Origin: Phocaeicola faecalis
GTDB lineage: Bacteria > Bacteroidota > Bacteroidia > Bacteroidales > Bacteroidaceae
NCBI RefSeq assembly: GCF_021730445.1
Contig: NZ_JADNRM010000008.1
Coordinates: 62,001-126,000, forward strand
DNA length: 64,000 bases
Direction of reading: 5' to 3'
Of the stretch, positions 36,970 through 45,902 are shown in pieces. Positions within the stretch are counted from its first letter, which is position 1; each line of letters opens with the position of its first letter. The position numbers and the translations under genes are program-made. A model generated the notes under the pieces. It was not told the DNA's origin and made no database searches. It worked only from the letters and a program-made list of their open reading frames with translations.

Positions 36970-38096
36970 TGGGAAAGATGAATTATATAAATAGGGTATG
37001 GGGAACAGCACTTGCAGTGCTGTTCTCTGTTTCCGTTTCCGCCCGGATTCCTTTTACGAAGGTGGAAACGAAAAATATGATGCGTAAGGTGGCGGATTGG
37101 CAGATAGCTCATCCCAATACCGGTCATGAACATGATGATGTGTCATGGACTCATGCTGTTCTTTATGCGGGAATGGTGGATTGGGCTGAACTGAGTGAAA
37201 AGGAAGACAATTATGATTTCTATTATCAGTGGTTGCTGCGCATTGGTAACCGTAATCATTACCAGTTGGGACAATGGATGTATCATGCTGATTTTATTGC
37301 AGTGGCACAGGTGTACATCGATTTATATAAGAAATATGGTAAGGAAAGAATGATGTGGCACACGTTAGCCCGTACCGATTGGGTGATTAATCATCCGGCG
37401 AAGGGAAATTTGGAACTGGATTATGGCCGTATCGAGACACTTGACCGCTGGTCATGGTGTGATGCTTTGTTTATGGCTCCTCCGGTGTATGCCAAGCTTT
37501 ATACGATGACCGGTGATAAGAAATATATTGATTTTCTAAATCGTGAGTATAAAGCTACTTACGATTTTCTGTTCGATAAGGAAGAAAATCTCTTCTATCG
37601 TGATTCTCGTTATTTTAATAAGAAAGAAGCCAACGGCAAGAAGGTGTTTTGGGGCCGTGGCAATGGTTGGGTATTGGGCGGACTGAGTGAAATCTTGCAA
37701 GCTTTGCCTGAAAAGGATAAGAACCGCCGGTTCTATGAGGAATTGTTTGTAACTTTGTCTACACGTGTAGCTGAATTGCAGAGTAAGGATGGTTACTGGC
37801 ATGCCAGTTTGCTCGACCCCGGGTCGTACCCGTCTCCCGAGACCAGTGCTACCGGCTTTATTGTTTATGCACTGGCTTATGGCATAAACGAGGGCTTGTT
37901 GGATAAGGATAAGTTTACTCCCGTTGTGGTGAAAGGCTGGCAGGCGATGCTTGATGCTGTTTCGGCAGAAGGTAAGTTGGGCTATGTGCAACCCATCGGA
38001 GCCGATCCGCGTAAAGTCACCCGTGACATGACAGAAGTGTATGGTGTAGGTGCTTTTCTGCTGGCCGGAAATCAAATTTATAAAATGGCGCAATAA
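36969..38096 (+). CDS. Unsaturated uronyl hydrolase, GH105
   Basis: A 375-residue alpha/alpha-barrel enzyme. The ATG at 36969 shares its A with the stop of the fucosidase gene; ATG 36978 is an alternative. A signal peptide (GTALAVLFSVSVSA) leads into VADWQIAHPNT, then LDRWSWCDALFMAPP with the likely catalytic aspartate, and FWGRGNGWVLGGL. GH105 enzymes remove the unsaturated uronic acid left by polysaccharide lyases, for example from rhamnogalacturonan or ulvan-like glycans. That links this locus to a uronic-acid-containing polysaccharide. Confidence 0.9.
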   Translation: MGKMNYINRVWGTALAVLFSVSVSARIPFTKVETKNMMRKVADWQIAHPNTGHEHDDVSWTHAVLYAGMVDWAELSEKEDNYDFYYQWLLRIGNRNHYQLGQWMYHADFIAVAQVYIDLYKKYGKERMMWHTLARTDWVINHPAKGNLELDYGRIETLDRWSWCDALFMAPPVYAKLYTMTGDKKYIDFLNREYKATYDFLFDKEENLFYRDSRYFNKKEANGKKVFWGRGNGWVLGGLSEILQALPEKDKNRRFYEELFVTLSTRVAELQSKDGYWHASLLDPGSYPSPETSATGFIVYALAYGINEGLLDKDKFTPVVVKGWQAMLDAVSAEGKLGYVQPIGADPRKVTRDMTEVYGVGAFLLAGNQIYKMAQ

Positions 38097-38132
38097 ATAA
38101 AGTCTTAAAGTTTAAAAGAATATTTAGTATAG

Positions 38133-40238
38133 ATGAAGAAGTTAGTAAGTCTGTTGTTGGCCGGTTTGTTTGTTGCAGGAAATGCCATCGCTCGCGATGT
38201 CACCTCTTTCAATACCGGTTGGCAGTTTAAAAAAGGCCCTTTTTCTACCGATGCAATGAAGGCGGCTGCCCAATGGAACGGTAAATGGGAAGCAGTGGAA
38301 ATACCGCATACATGGAATGCCAAGGATATGCAGGTGCAGTATAATAATTTCTACGAAGGAGCGGGATACTACAAGAAAAACTTTTTCTGTCCCGAGGAGT
38401 TGAAAGACAAGCGTGTGTTTTTGCGTTTTGAAGGGGTAGGTGCTTGTGCGGAAGTATATGTAAACGGGAAGATGACTGGAACACATAAGGGGGGATATTC
38501 TGCTTTTATGGTTGAAATCGGTACGTCATTGAAACCGGGTGCGGATAATGAAATTGTGGTAAAGGCTGACAATAAGTCTCGTCCCGATGTTATTCCGGTG
38601 AACCATGTCTTGTTTGGTGTTTATGGGGGTATCTATCGTCCGGTGTGGTTGGTTGTGACCGAAAAGACTAGCATCGCTGTTAACGATTGTGCTTCCGCGG
38701 GTGTTTATATCACTCAGAAGAATGTATCGAAACGTTCGGCCGATATTGCCGTAAAAGTCAAATTGGATAACGCCGCGTTGCAGCCTGTTCCTGTGATTCT
38801 TGAAAATACGATTTACACGCAGGAAGGAAAGAAGGTTGCTTCTCAAAAACAGAATATCGAATTGACACCTCAAGGTACACAGGCTTATGTCTCAAACTTT
38901 AAAATGAGCAATCCGCATTTGTGGCAGGGACGGGAAGACCCTTATCTTTATAAGGTGGTTTCACGCCTGATGCAGGATGGAAAGGTGATTGATGAAGTGA
39001 TTCAGCCTTTGGGGGTGCGCAAGTATGAGATTGTTGCCGGCAAAGGTTTCTATCTGAACGGAGAGAAATATCCTATGTATGGAGTTTGTCGCCATCAGGA
39101 CTGGTGGGGACTGGGAAGTGCGCTGAAGAATGAAAACCATGACTTTGATTTGGCGCAGATAATGGACGTGGGGGCTACCACTGTCCGTTTTGCCCATTAT
39201 CAACAGTCAGATTATTTATATTCCCGCTGCGATTCTTTGGGACTGATTATCTGGGCTGAAATTCCTTTTGTGAACCGTGTCACCGGTTATGAGGCAGAGA
39301 ATGCGCAAAGTCAGCTTCGCGAATTGATTCGTCAGAATTTCAATCATCCTTCTATCTATGTATGGGGGTTGCACAATGAGGTGTATCATCCTCACGAATA
39401 TACATCGCAGTTGACTGCCGCTCTTCATGATTTGGCCAAGACGGAAGATCCCGACCGCTATACGGTTTCGGTGAATGGTTACGGGCACATGGAACATCCG
39501 GTGAATTTGAATGCTGATATTCAGGGTATGAACCGGTACTTTGGATGGTATGAAAAGAAAATTCAGGATATTGATGCATGGGTGGAAGGCCTGGAAGAGA
39601 AATATCCGTACGAGAAACTGATGCTGAGCGAATATGGCGCTGATGCCAATATCTATCACCAGACTGAATATCTGGGACAATCTCTCAACTGGACCAAGCC
39701 TTATTATCCTGAGACTTTCCAAACGAAGACGCATGAATATCAATGGAGTGTGATAGCTAAGCATCCTTATATCATTGCTTCTTATTTATGGAATACTTTT
39801 GATTTTGCTACGCCGATGGCTAACCGTGGTGGCATCCCCGGACGTAACATGAAAGGACTGATGACTTTCGACCGTAAAACCAAGAAGGATTCTTATTTTT
39901 GGTATAAGGCAAATTGGAGTAAAGAGCCTGTTTTGCATTTGACTCAGCGACGCAATGTGGAGCGTGAAAAGAAGGAGACTTCAGTAACGGTATATTCCAA
40001 TATCGGTATGCCGAGGGTATATCTGAATGGACAGGAACTGCAAGGTATTCGTAAAGGTTATACTGATGTGCATTATGTTTTTGACCATGTTACTTTGTCT
40101 GACGGCAAAAATATGCTGAAGGCTGTTGTGTCTCGCGATGGAAAAGAGTATACGGATGAAATAGAATGGAACTATTCAGGCGAGAAGAACAGAGGGACGG
40201 AAGTCTACGAAAACAAAAACGAGCATTTCGGGTTGTAG
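38133..40238 (+). CDS. GH2 family beta-glycosidase
   Basis: A 701-residue secreted enzyme with signal peptide (LVSLLLAGLFVAGNAIA). The N-terminal sugar-binding domain (WEAVEIPHTWNA; VFLRFEGVGACAEVYVNG) is followed by an immunoglobulin-like domain and a TIM barrel with IYVWGLHNEVYHP (acid/base Glu) and LMLSEYGADAN (nucleophile Glu). It is likely a beta-galactosidase or beta-glucuronidase; the choice cannot be made from sequence. Length is shorter than the classical 1000-residue enzymes but normal for Bacteroides forms. It is the last gene of the locus. Confidence 0.9.
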   Translation: MKKLVSLLLAGLFVAGNAIARDVTSFNTGWQFKKGPFSTDAMKAAAQWNGKWEAVEIPHTWNAKDMQVQYNNFYEGAGYYKKNFFCPEELKDKRVFLRFEGVGACAEVYVNGKMTGTHKGGYSAFMVEIGTSLKPGADNEIVVKADNKSRPDVIPVNHVLFGVYGGIYRPVWLVVTEKTSIAVNDCASAGVYITQKNVSKRSADIAVKVKLDNAALQPVPVILENTIYTQEGKKVASQKQNIELTPQGTQAYVSNFKMSNPHLWQGREDPYLYKVVSRLMQDGKVIDEVIQPLGVRKYEIVAGKGFYLNGEKYPMYGVCRHQDWWGLGSALKNENHDFDLAQIMDVGATTVRFAHYQQSDYLYSRCDSLGLIIWAEIPFVNRVTGYEAENAQSQLRELIRQNFNHPSIYVWGLHNEVYHPHEYTSQLTAALHDLAKTEDPDRYTVSVNGYGHMEHPVNLNADIQGMNRYFGWYEKKIQDIDAWVEGLEEKYPYEKLMLSEYGADANIYHQTEYLGQSLNWTKPYYPETFQTKTHEYQWSVIAKHPYIIASYLWNTFDFATPMANRGGIPGRNMKGLMTFDRKTKKDSYFWYKANWSKEPVLHLTQRRNVEREKKETSVTVYSNIGMPRVYLNGQELQGIRKGYTDVHYVFDHVTLSDGKNMLKAVVSRDGKEYTDEIEWNYSGEKNRGTEVYENKNEHFGL

Positions 40239-40408
40239 AATAAATGTTGTCTAAACTGCTTTCACACAAAACAAAAGATAACCTGCTGATTGTCAGTTGC
40301 GTTTTGTGAAAGATGAGCGCGTTATGTGTGAAAGCGGATTTCACAAACTTCGGTTAGGTATTCAGAATGATTGTATTTCCTACTTGTACAATCTCTTTTC
40401 CCTTCCCC

Positions 40409-40451
40409 AAAAAAGACCTTGGAGTTTTCGGAAAACTTCAAGGTCTTTTTT
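40409..40451 (+). terminator. Terminator at the end of the glycosidase genes
   Basis: AAAAAAGACCTTG at 40409 pairs with CAAGGTCTTTTTT to 40451, with inner AGTTTTC/GAAAACT; only one mismatch. It is symmetrical enough to work on both strands, ending the GH2 transcript and the converging barrel remnant. Confidence 0.85.
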
Positions 40452-40497
40452 GAATACTTCATGGTCTTTTTTTAAAACTTCACGGTCTTTTATTGGG
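40435..40497. repeat. Three 21-bp tandem repeats (ACTTCANGGTCTTTT)
   Basis: Units start at 40435, 40456 and 40477, exactly 21 bp apart, each reading ACTTCA, one variable base, then GGTCTTTT. The first unit is also the right arm of the terminator hairpin. Confidence 0.8.
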
Positions 40498-40504
40498 TAG
40501 CTGT

Positions 40505-41785
40505 TTATTTGAATCGTGACGTATCTACCACTTCATGTTTCTTTTCCTTGTACCCTCCGAATATATAGTTGAAGGTCAGCATAATATGACGTGAATAGCT
40601 GTTGTTGTGCATATCCATATATTGTCCTCGGTTTCGCAAAGTGATATCTATATTCCCTTGCATTGAATTGAATATATCATTAGCTTTTAATATTAGGCCG
40701 GCTTTCTGATTGGCAAAATTCCAACGTAGTCCGGCATTGACGGCCCATACACTACTCAGTGTATAGCTTCCCTGAATGGAGGGACTCAGATACAGACCGG
40801 TCAGTTCCATACGGATGTCGGGATGATTGGAAAGGATGATATTGTTTTGCAACATTCCTAGGGCGGTCCATTTGTTATGATTAAAAGAAATGTCGAAGAA
40901 GTTGTCGCATTTAGCCTGATGGTAGATGGCCTGCATAGTGGCACGACTCTCCAGCCGGCTGCCTATTTTGAACGGAAGGATGGTTGTTGTCGAGAAACTT
41001 TGTTGATAATCCCAATTCAGCATTTTATAAATCAGAGTAAGTCGTTCGCTGCTCTGGTAGGCCAACTGCTCGAATCTGTGAGGTTCATAGTCGTAGGCTA
41101 TACTGAAAATATATTTATTCTTCAAGATATAATTCAGGTTGAGCGAATAATCAGTGGATGGTTTTAGCATCGGATTGCCTTGAACTTCTTCGTAGCCGCT
41201 GATATAGCCGGTGCTTTCACTTAAATCCCAGTAACCGGGATAAGTCTTGTCCGAAGTAAACGAGAGTTGCAGGATATGTGAGGGGCCTGCTACATAAGTC
41301 ATTGTTGCTGCCGGATAAATAGACCAGGCATGATAATTGCCCATCTTATAGTATTCTCCGGTTACGGAGACATTGAATGAAAGCCGTTCTCCTATACTTT
41401 TGCCGAATCCCGCGTATAGGTCACAGGTGTATTCTTCGTAACGGCTGTCTGTATTCAGTTGGCTCATGTCAGTGGTGCCGACAGCGTGATAAAACTGCGT
41501 ATTGTGATCGTTGGCATAAGTCAATGAACCTCCGTAGCTCAGTGTACCGATATTTTTCATATCATGCTCCCTATCTATGTATACTTTCCAGCGGTCTATG
41601 TTCTGACCACTTGTAGTCTGGAAACGGTTGACGCTTTCCTCTCTGTCTTTGTTGGTAAAATCCTGATTGCTTTCTGATCGGTAAGAAGTATAGTTCACTC
41701 CGGCTTTCAGTCCGATGGGTGATATATAGTCCAATGCCAGGTTATGCATTCGTTTGTCTGCCGCAGTGCGGTTGTCATCAAGGTA
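40505..41785 (-). pseudogene. Remnant of an outer-membrane beta-barrel (TonB receptor-like) gene, 5' part missing
   Basis: About 425 residues of barrel sequence are readable on the minus strand (from near DDNRTAADKRMHNLALDYIS to the C-terminal FNYIFGGY ... DTSRFK). They match the C-terminal barrel of the OMP_b-brl family. Signal peptide, carboxypeptidase-like and plug parts are absent. Upstream of about 41785 the open frame runs on to 42217, but there it is only the reverse of a histidine kinase and intergenic DNA. So the 5' half was lost in a deletion that also removed the 5' part of the kinase on the other strand. The exact end is uncertain by about 20 bp. Confidence 0.75.
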
Positions 41786-42019
41786 AAAGATAATGGCTTC
41801 GGCATTCCTTTGAAGGATCAAAGCCGTATATTCGAAAAATATGAGCGTGCGTCGGCCGCCACTCGCAGTCGGAAAGGTGGAGCATCCGGATTCGGACTGG
41901 GATTGAACTATGTACTCCGTGTCGCTGAGGCACATGGCGGCACTGTGAGGGTAGAGAGCATCGAAGGAGAGTATAGCGAATTTTCTCTTTCTCTGCCTCA
42001 AAAAGAGTTCTTGAACTGA
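41768..42019 (+). pseudogene. Remnant of a sensor histidine kinase gene, 5' part missing
   Basis: Only the last 84 residues of a histidine kinase remain: the ATP-binding G1 box VKDNGFGIP, the F-box region RIFEKYERA and the G2 box GFGLGL, ending AEAHGGTVRVES ... FLN. The sensor, membrane, HisKA and N-box parts are missing. The intact response regulator gene follows 57 bp downstream, so this was a kinase-regulator pair. The reading frame opens at ATG 41744, but the first eight codons are from the barrel side of the junction. Confidence 0.8.
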
Positions 42020-42076
42020 CCGGGGAAAAGTGATAATGGATTCGGAATAAACAGAAAAAGAATAGGAGAGGAAGTT

Positions 42077-42781
42077 ATGATAAAGTTGCTGTTGGTGGAG
42101 GATGATGCCAATCTTTGTTACATTATCCGTGGTGGTCTGGAAGATATGATAGGAGGTTATGAGGTGACGACTGCCATGAATGGGGAAGAAGGGTTGAAAA
42201 TATGGAAAGGTCAACATCCTGATGTGATTGTTTCGGATATTGAAATGCCTGTAATGGACGGTTATGAGATGGTAAAACGTATTCGCGAACTGGATGGTGA
42301 TACGCCTATTTTATTTACTTCGGGGCGCGTCTCGCCCAAAGATGTGGTGAAAGGTTATGAACTGGGTGTGAATAACTATATTAAGAAGCCTTTTTTGGCT
42401 GAAGAGTTGGATGCGCATATCGGTGCACTGCTGAAATTGAAACAGGGGGTGAGCGCCAGAAATGAGAGTGAAATGTATAGAATAGGTGGGAGTTATGTGT
42501 TTGATGCTGCCCATGCGGTATTGAGGCATCTTGTTTCGGGGACGGAGAAGACGTTGACGGAACGTGAAGCCAGTCTGCTGAAAATGCTTTGTGTCAAGAT
42601 AGGGGAAGTGGTGAAACGTGAGATTATTCTTTCTACTCTTTGGGAGAAAGAGGACGATTATTTTGCGTCACGCAGTCTGGATGTTTTTGTCACACGGCTT
42701 CGTAAATTATTGGCTGAGGATGAAAAGGTGCAGATAAAGACTCTCAAAGGGGTGGGGATCAGTTTGGTTTGTTTACCGTAG
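42077..42781 (+). CDS. OmpR-type response regulator (now without its kinase)
   Basis: A 234-residue regulator: receiver domain with phosphoacceptor Asp54 in VIVSDIEMPVMDG and a C-terminal winged helix (LTEREASLLKMLC; SLDVFVTRLRKLLAEDE). It is intact and has normal length. Its cognate kinase gene just upstream is only a fragment, so any phosphorylation would need another kinase or small phosphodonors. Without an obvious promoter of its own, its expression may also have been altered by the deletion. Confidence 0.93.
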   Translation: MIKLLLVEDDANLCYIIRGGLEDMIGGYEVTTAMNGEEGLKIWKGQHPDVIVSDIEMPVMDGYEMVKRIRELDGDTPILFTSGRVSPKDVVKGYELGVNNYIKKPFLAEELDAHIGALLKLKQGVSARNESEMYRIGGSYVFDAAHAVLRHLVSGTEKTLTEREASLLKMLCVKIGEVVKREIILSTLWEKEDDYFASRSLDVFVTRLRKLLAEDEKVQIKTLKGVGISLVCLP

Positions 42782-42813
42782 GGGGAAAGATTGGAAAACC
42801 TGCTCTTTCCCCT
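42780..42813. terminator. Hairpin between convergent genes
   Basis: AGGGG(G)AAAGA at 42780-42790 pairs with TCTTTCCCCT at 42804-42813. There is no long T-run, so its strength as a terminator is uncertain. Confidence 0.5.
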
Positions 42814-42844
42814 ATGGGTAAATAAAGATGTTATCGGCAAATCT

Positions 42845-43336
42845 TTAGAATTTATAAGCAAATCCGATATTGAATACGCCTTGGTCAAGGTCGCTGATAA
42901 TCTGATATTTGATTTCGAAGTTCATCATCCATTGCGAATTAAGGTCAAATTCAGCACCGGCTCCCAGATTAGCGCCGAACTTTCCTTTATTTCCACTTAA
43001 ATCCATTCCTTCAAATTTACCCAAATCCCAATGCCAATTTGTATAAGTCAATCCGAATAGCGGATAAAGACGTGCACCGCTTGCCACAGGAAAGAGATAG
43101 TGAGCATTGACATTGAAGTCGAACATATCAACTCCGTCATTTTTGAAGAAATAGTTGACAGATGGTTCCAGTCTCAGCGCATCAAGAATGTTGTATTGGT
43201 ATTTAACACCGATGCCCACGCTTTTGATTTCGGTTCCATAACCTACTTGAAACCCAAGTGCTTGTTTACCCTGCTGGGCATGAACGCCGCATACAAATAA
43301 TACCAGCATGCAGGCAAGAATAAGTAACTTTTTCAT
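42845..43336 (-). CDS. Small outer-membrane beta-barrel protein
   Basis: A 163-residue protein from the ATG at 43336 with signal peptide (ILACMLVLFVCGVHA, cleavage near HA-Q). Strands alternate over the body (ALGFQVGYGTEIKSVGIGVK; LFGLTYTNWHW; WMMNFEIKYQII), and it ends in the aromatic FNIGFAYKF. This is the general Bacteroides porin-like/OmpX-like small barrel group; no specific function is known. It converges on the response regulator gene. Confidence 0.85.
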   Translation of the reverse strand: MKKLLILACMLVLFVCGVHAQQGKQALGFQVGYGTEIKSVGIGVKYQYNILDALRLEPSVNYFFKNDGVDMFDFNVNAHYLFPVASGARLYPLFGLTYTNWHWDLGKFEGMDLSGNKGKFGANLGAGAEFDLNSQWMMNFEIKYQIISDLDQGVFNIGFAYKF

Positions 43337-43381
43337 AATCAATAAATTAGAATGAATACTAGTTTGCTTTTTTGTTATTGC

Positions 43382-43918
43382 TTATTTCTTTTCATTAGCT
43401 TCTTCATCTTTGAACCAAGAGGCATACATCAGATAACCGTTTGCAATCTTTTCATTCAGTTCACGACTTTGCTCAGGGGGAATCTTTTTGATGAACTTGG
43501 CGGGAACGCCTGCCCAAAGACTTCCCGGTTCGATGATGGTATTGCTCAAGACTAAGGCTCCGGCAGCTACGATAGCCCCTTCGCCTACTACGGCATGGTC
43601 AAGCACGGTTGACCCCATACCTATCAGGGCACCGTCTTTGATGGTTGCACCGTGGATGGTTACGTTATGTCCCACGGATACATCGTTACCGATTTCGACT
43701 ACTGATTTCTGATAAAGGGTGTGTAACACGCTCCCGTCTTGAATGTTGACACGGTCACCGATGCGGATGGCATTGACATCACCGCGCAGCACGGCATTGA
43801 ACCAGATGCTGCAATCGCGCCCCATTACGACATCACCGATGACAGTGGCATTGTCAGCCAGATAACAGTTTTCTCCAATCTGAGGTGTGAATCCTCTTAC
43901 CGATTTTATAAGTGCCAT
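43382..43918 (-). CDS. Gamma-carbonic anhydrase family protein
   Basis: A 178-residue left-handed beta-helix protein of hexapeptide repeats (ATVIGDVVMGRDCSIWFNAV; TIKDGALIGMGSTVLDHAVV). The three metal-binding histidines are in VLHT and GHNVTIHG, as in YrdA/PaaY-type gamma-carbonic anhydrases, so zinc or iron binding is expected. The catalytic proton-shuttle glutamates of the archaeal enzyme are not all visible, so activity is uncertain. It starts 9 bp after the pepP-type gene on the same strand, probably in one transcript. Confidence 0.9.
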   Translation of the reverse strand: MALIKSVRGFTPQIGENCYLADNATVIGDVVMGRDCSIWFNAVLRGDVNAIRIGDRVNIQDGSVLHTLYQKSVVEIGNDVSVGHNVTIHGATIKDGALIGMGSTVLDHAVVGEGAIVAAGALVLSNTIIEPGSLWAGVPAKFIKKIPPEQSRELNEKIANGYLMYASWFKDEEANEKK

Positions 43919-43927
43919 AATTCTTTC

Positions 43928-45733
43928 TTAGCGTTTTAAAGGTGAAGTTGCTTCTTTTAACCACTCCTGCTCTTCTTTGTTCAGTTGAGAGCTCAACCGA
44001 TTATATACCATTTCATGGTATTCGTTGAACCAGGTGATTTCTTCGTCGGTCAACATATCGGTCACAATAGCCTCTTTGTCGATGGGACAGAGAGTTAGCG
44101 GCTCGAACTTCATGAAAGAACCGAACTCGGTTTCCATTGCAGGAACAGTCAATAACGTGTTCTCGGTGCGGATACCGTGACGACCGGCTTTATAAATGCC
44201 CGGTTCGTCTGTCACTGTCATACCCGGGCGGAGAGGAGTGGGCATATAGTTCATTCTGATCTGGTGAGGGCCTTCGTGCACACAGAGGAAATGACCGACA
44301 CCGTGTCCTGTGCCGTGGAAATAGTTGACACCCGCTTTCCACATGGCTTGACGCGCTAAAATATCAAGCTGTGTGCCGCACGTCCCTTCAGGAAATATGG
44401 CATTTTGTAGCTGAAGGAATCCTTTCAGTACCAATGTATAATCTGTTTTTTCCTCATTACTGAGGGGGCCGAGCACGATGGTGCGCGTAATGTCGGTTGT
44501 TCCATCCAAATATTGTGCTCCACTGTCCAGCAGTAACATACCTTCGGGTTTCAAAGGAATATCTGTTTCGGGGGTTGCTTCGTAATGAACGATAGCTGCG
44601 TGTTCTTTATATCCGGCAATCGTATCAAAGCTGATTCCTTTGAAATCCGCTTGTTCGGCACGCAATTCATATAGTTTCCGATCGACACTCAGCTCGGTTT
44701 CATTTCCGGCGGGAACAGCTGTTTTCAACCATTTTAGGAATTTAACCATAGCTATGCCGTCGCGTTCCATGGCATGACGAAAACCGTTTATTTCAGTTTC
44801 GTTTTTCACCGCTTTCAGAAGACTGACGGGAGAAGGAATTTCCATTATCTTGTGCCCGGTGTCAATGCCATTGGCAGTTAGATAGCCGGCAGCATTAAAG
44901 AGTTTCATATTGAGAGCCGGAGACACCTGGATGTTCTGACGCACTTTCTTAATGTCACCCTCTACCTGATGATAGGATTTGAGGATGACTCCGTTTTCTT
45001 CCAGATAGACTTTGACCTCAGGCGAAAGTTTTTCTTCTATTATATATAAGGTAGCTTTCTTCTGAGTGATATGCATATAACTAATGAATACGGGGTTGCA
45101 ATGTACATCACTTCCTCTTAGGTTTAGTGTCCACGCAATCTCATCCAAAGCGGATAACAAGATACTTTGGCAATTATTCTTGCGTATTTCCTCTCTGATG
45201 AGTTCTATTTTCTGTCGGCAGGAGCGTCCGGCATATTTTTCTTCCAATATAAATATGGGGTCGGATGGCAACGAGGGGCGATCCTTCCATATTTCATCAA
45301 AGGGGTCGGCAACACTTTCCACTTGGATTCCCTTGGGAGAACAAACGGCGTAAAGGGATTCCTTAAAATCGATACCGTTTACCCATCCGTCCATTCCGAT
45401 GATATCTCCTTTTTTAAGTTCTTTAGAAAGCCATTCGGCAATAGAAGGAGTTCCGGGCATGCGGTCTTTAAATAAGGTGATACCTGTACCTTCCAACTGC
45501 TCGGCAGCTTGCAGGAAATAACGTGAGTCCGTCCATAGCCCTGCTTTTTTCATGGTGATGACTGCCGTACCTGCCGATCCGGTGAAGCCGGTCAGCCATT
45601 TGCGGGCTTCCCAATGTGCGGCAACATACTCACTATTATGTGGGTCGGTAGTGGGGAGTATAAATGCTTGTATACCATTCCTTTGCATAATCTTACGCAA
45701 AGCAGCTACTCTTTGTTTAATTTCAAATTTCAT
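43928..45733 (-). CDS. Xaa-Pro aminopeptidase (aminopeptidase P, M24B)
   Basis: A 601-residue protein, the long three-domain eukaryote-like form common in Bacteroidetes. Two creatinase-like domains precede the pita-bread metallopeptidase core, whose metal ligands are seen in LLDSGAQYLDGTTDITRT (two Asp), GTGHGVGHF (His), TDEPGIY (Glu) and RTENTLL (Glu). It removes an N-terminal residue in front of proline. A -7 box TATCTTTG (minus strand, 45775-45768) lies 34 bp upstream. Confidence 0.93.
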   Translation of the reverse strand: MKFEIKQRVAALRKIMQRNGIQAFILPTTDPHNSEYVAAHWEARKWLTGFTGSAGTAVITMKKAGLWTDSRYFLQAAEQLEGTGITLFKDRMPGTPSIAEWLSKELKKGDIIGMDGWVNGIDFKESLYAVCSPKGIQVESVADPFDEIWKDRPSLPSDPIFILEEKYAGRSCRQKIELIREEIRKNNCQSILLSALDEIAWTLNLRGSDVHCNPVFISYMHITQKKATLYIIEEKLSPEVKVYLEENGVILKSYHQVEGDIKKVRQNIQVSPALNMKLFNAAGYLTANGIDTGHKIMEIPSPVSLLKAVKNETEINGFRHAMERDGIAMVKFLKWLKTAVPAGNETELSVDRKLYELRAEQADFKGISFDTIAGYKEHAAIVHYEATPETDIPLKPEGMLLLDSGAQYLDGTTDITRTIVLGPLSNEEKTDYTLVLKGFLQLQNAIFPEGTCGTQLDILARQAMWKAGVNYFHGTGHGVGHFLCVHEGPHQIRMNYMPTPLRPGMTVTDEPGIYKAGRHGIRTENTLLTVPAMETEFGSFMKFEPLTLCPIDKEAIVTDMLTDEEITWFNEYHEMVYNRLSSQLNKEEQEWLKEATSPLKR

Positions 45734-45767
45734 TGTATTTTGGTTTATAATAACTTAAACTCAATGA

Positions 45768-45775
45768 CAAAGATA
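45768..45775 (-). promoter_or_regulatory. -7 promoter element of the aminopeptidase gene
   Basis: On the minus strand the bases read TATCTTTG, an exact TAnnTTTG match, 34 bp before the ATG at 45733. Confidence 0.55.
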
Positions 45776-45814
45776 CGATTTCTATATTATTTAAGATAAA
45801 TATTTGCGGAAAGT

Positions 45815-45845
45815 TTTGTAAATAAAGAAAGTATGTGTAATTTTG
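45815..45845 (+). promoter_or_regulatory. Consensus promoter of rpsU (TTTG, 19 bp, TAATTTTG)
   Basis: TTTG at 45815-45818 and TAATTTTG at 45838-45845, separated by 19 bp: the full Bacteroides -33/-7 consensus, 57 bp before the rpsU ATG. Confidence 0.8.
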
Positions 45846-45902
45846 CGCCGCAATTTGACTATAGAAAAATTTAGTAACAACATAATTTAATTATTAAAAA
45901 CA

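Larger units (their letters stand above)
40239..40504. other. Intergenic region with inverted and direct repeats
   Basis: The gap after the GH2 gene holds GCTTTCACACA (40258-40268) pairing with TGTGTGAAAGC (40325-40335), and a second TGTGAAAG copy at 40305 that is 22 bp before the one at 40327. After that come a strong terminator (40409-40451) and three 21-bp direct repeats. No gene is seen. Confidence 0.6.

Noticed and set aside
40505..42217. A 570-codon open frame on the minus strand read as one protein.
   Set aside because: Its first 145 or so codons are the reverse of a histidine kinase fragment and intergenic DNA; only the part up to about 41785 looks like a beta-barrel.
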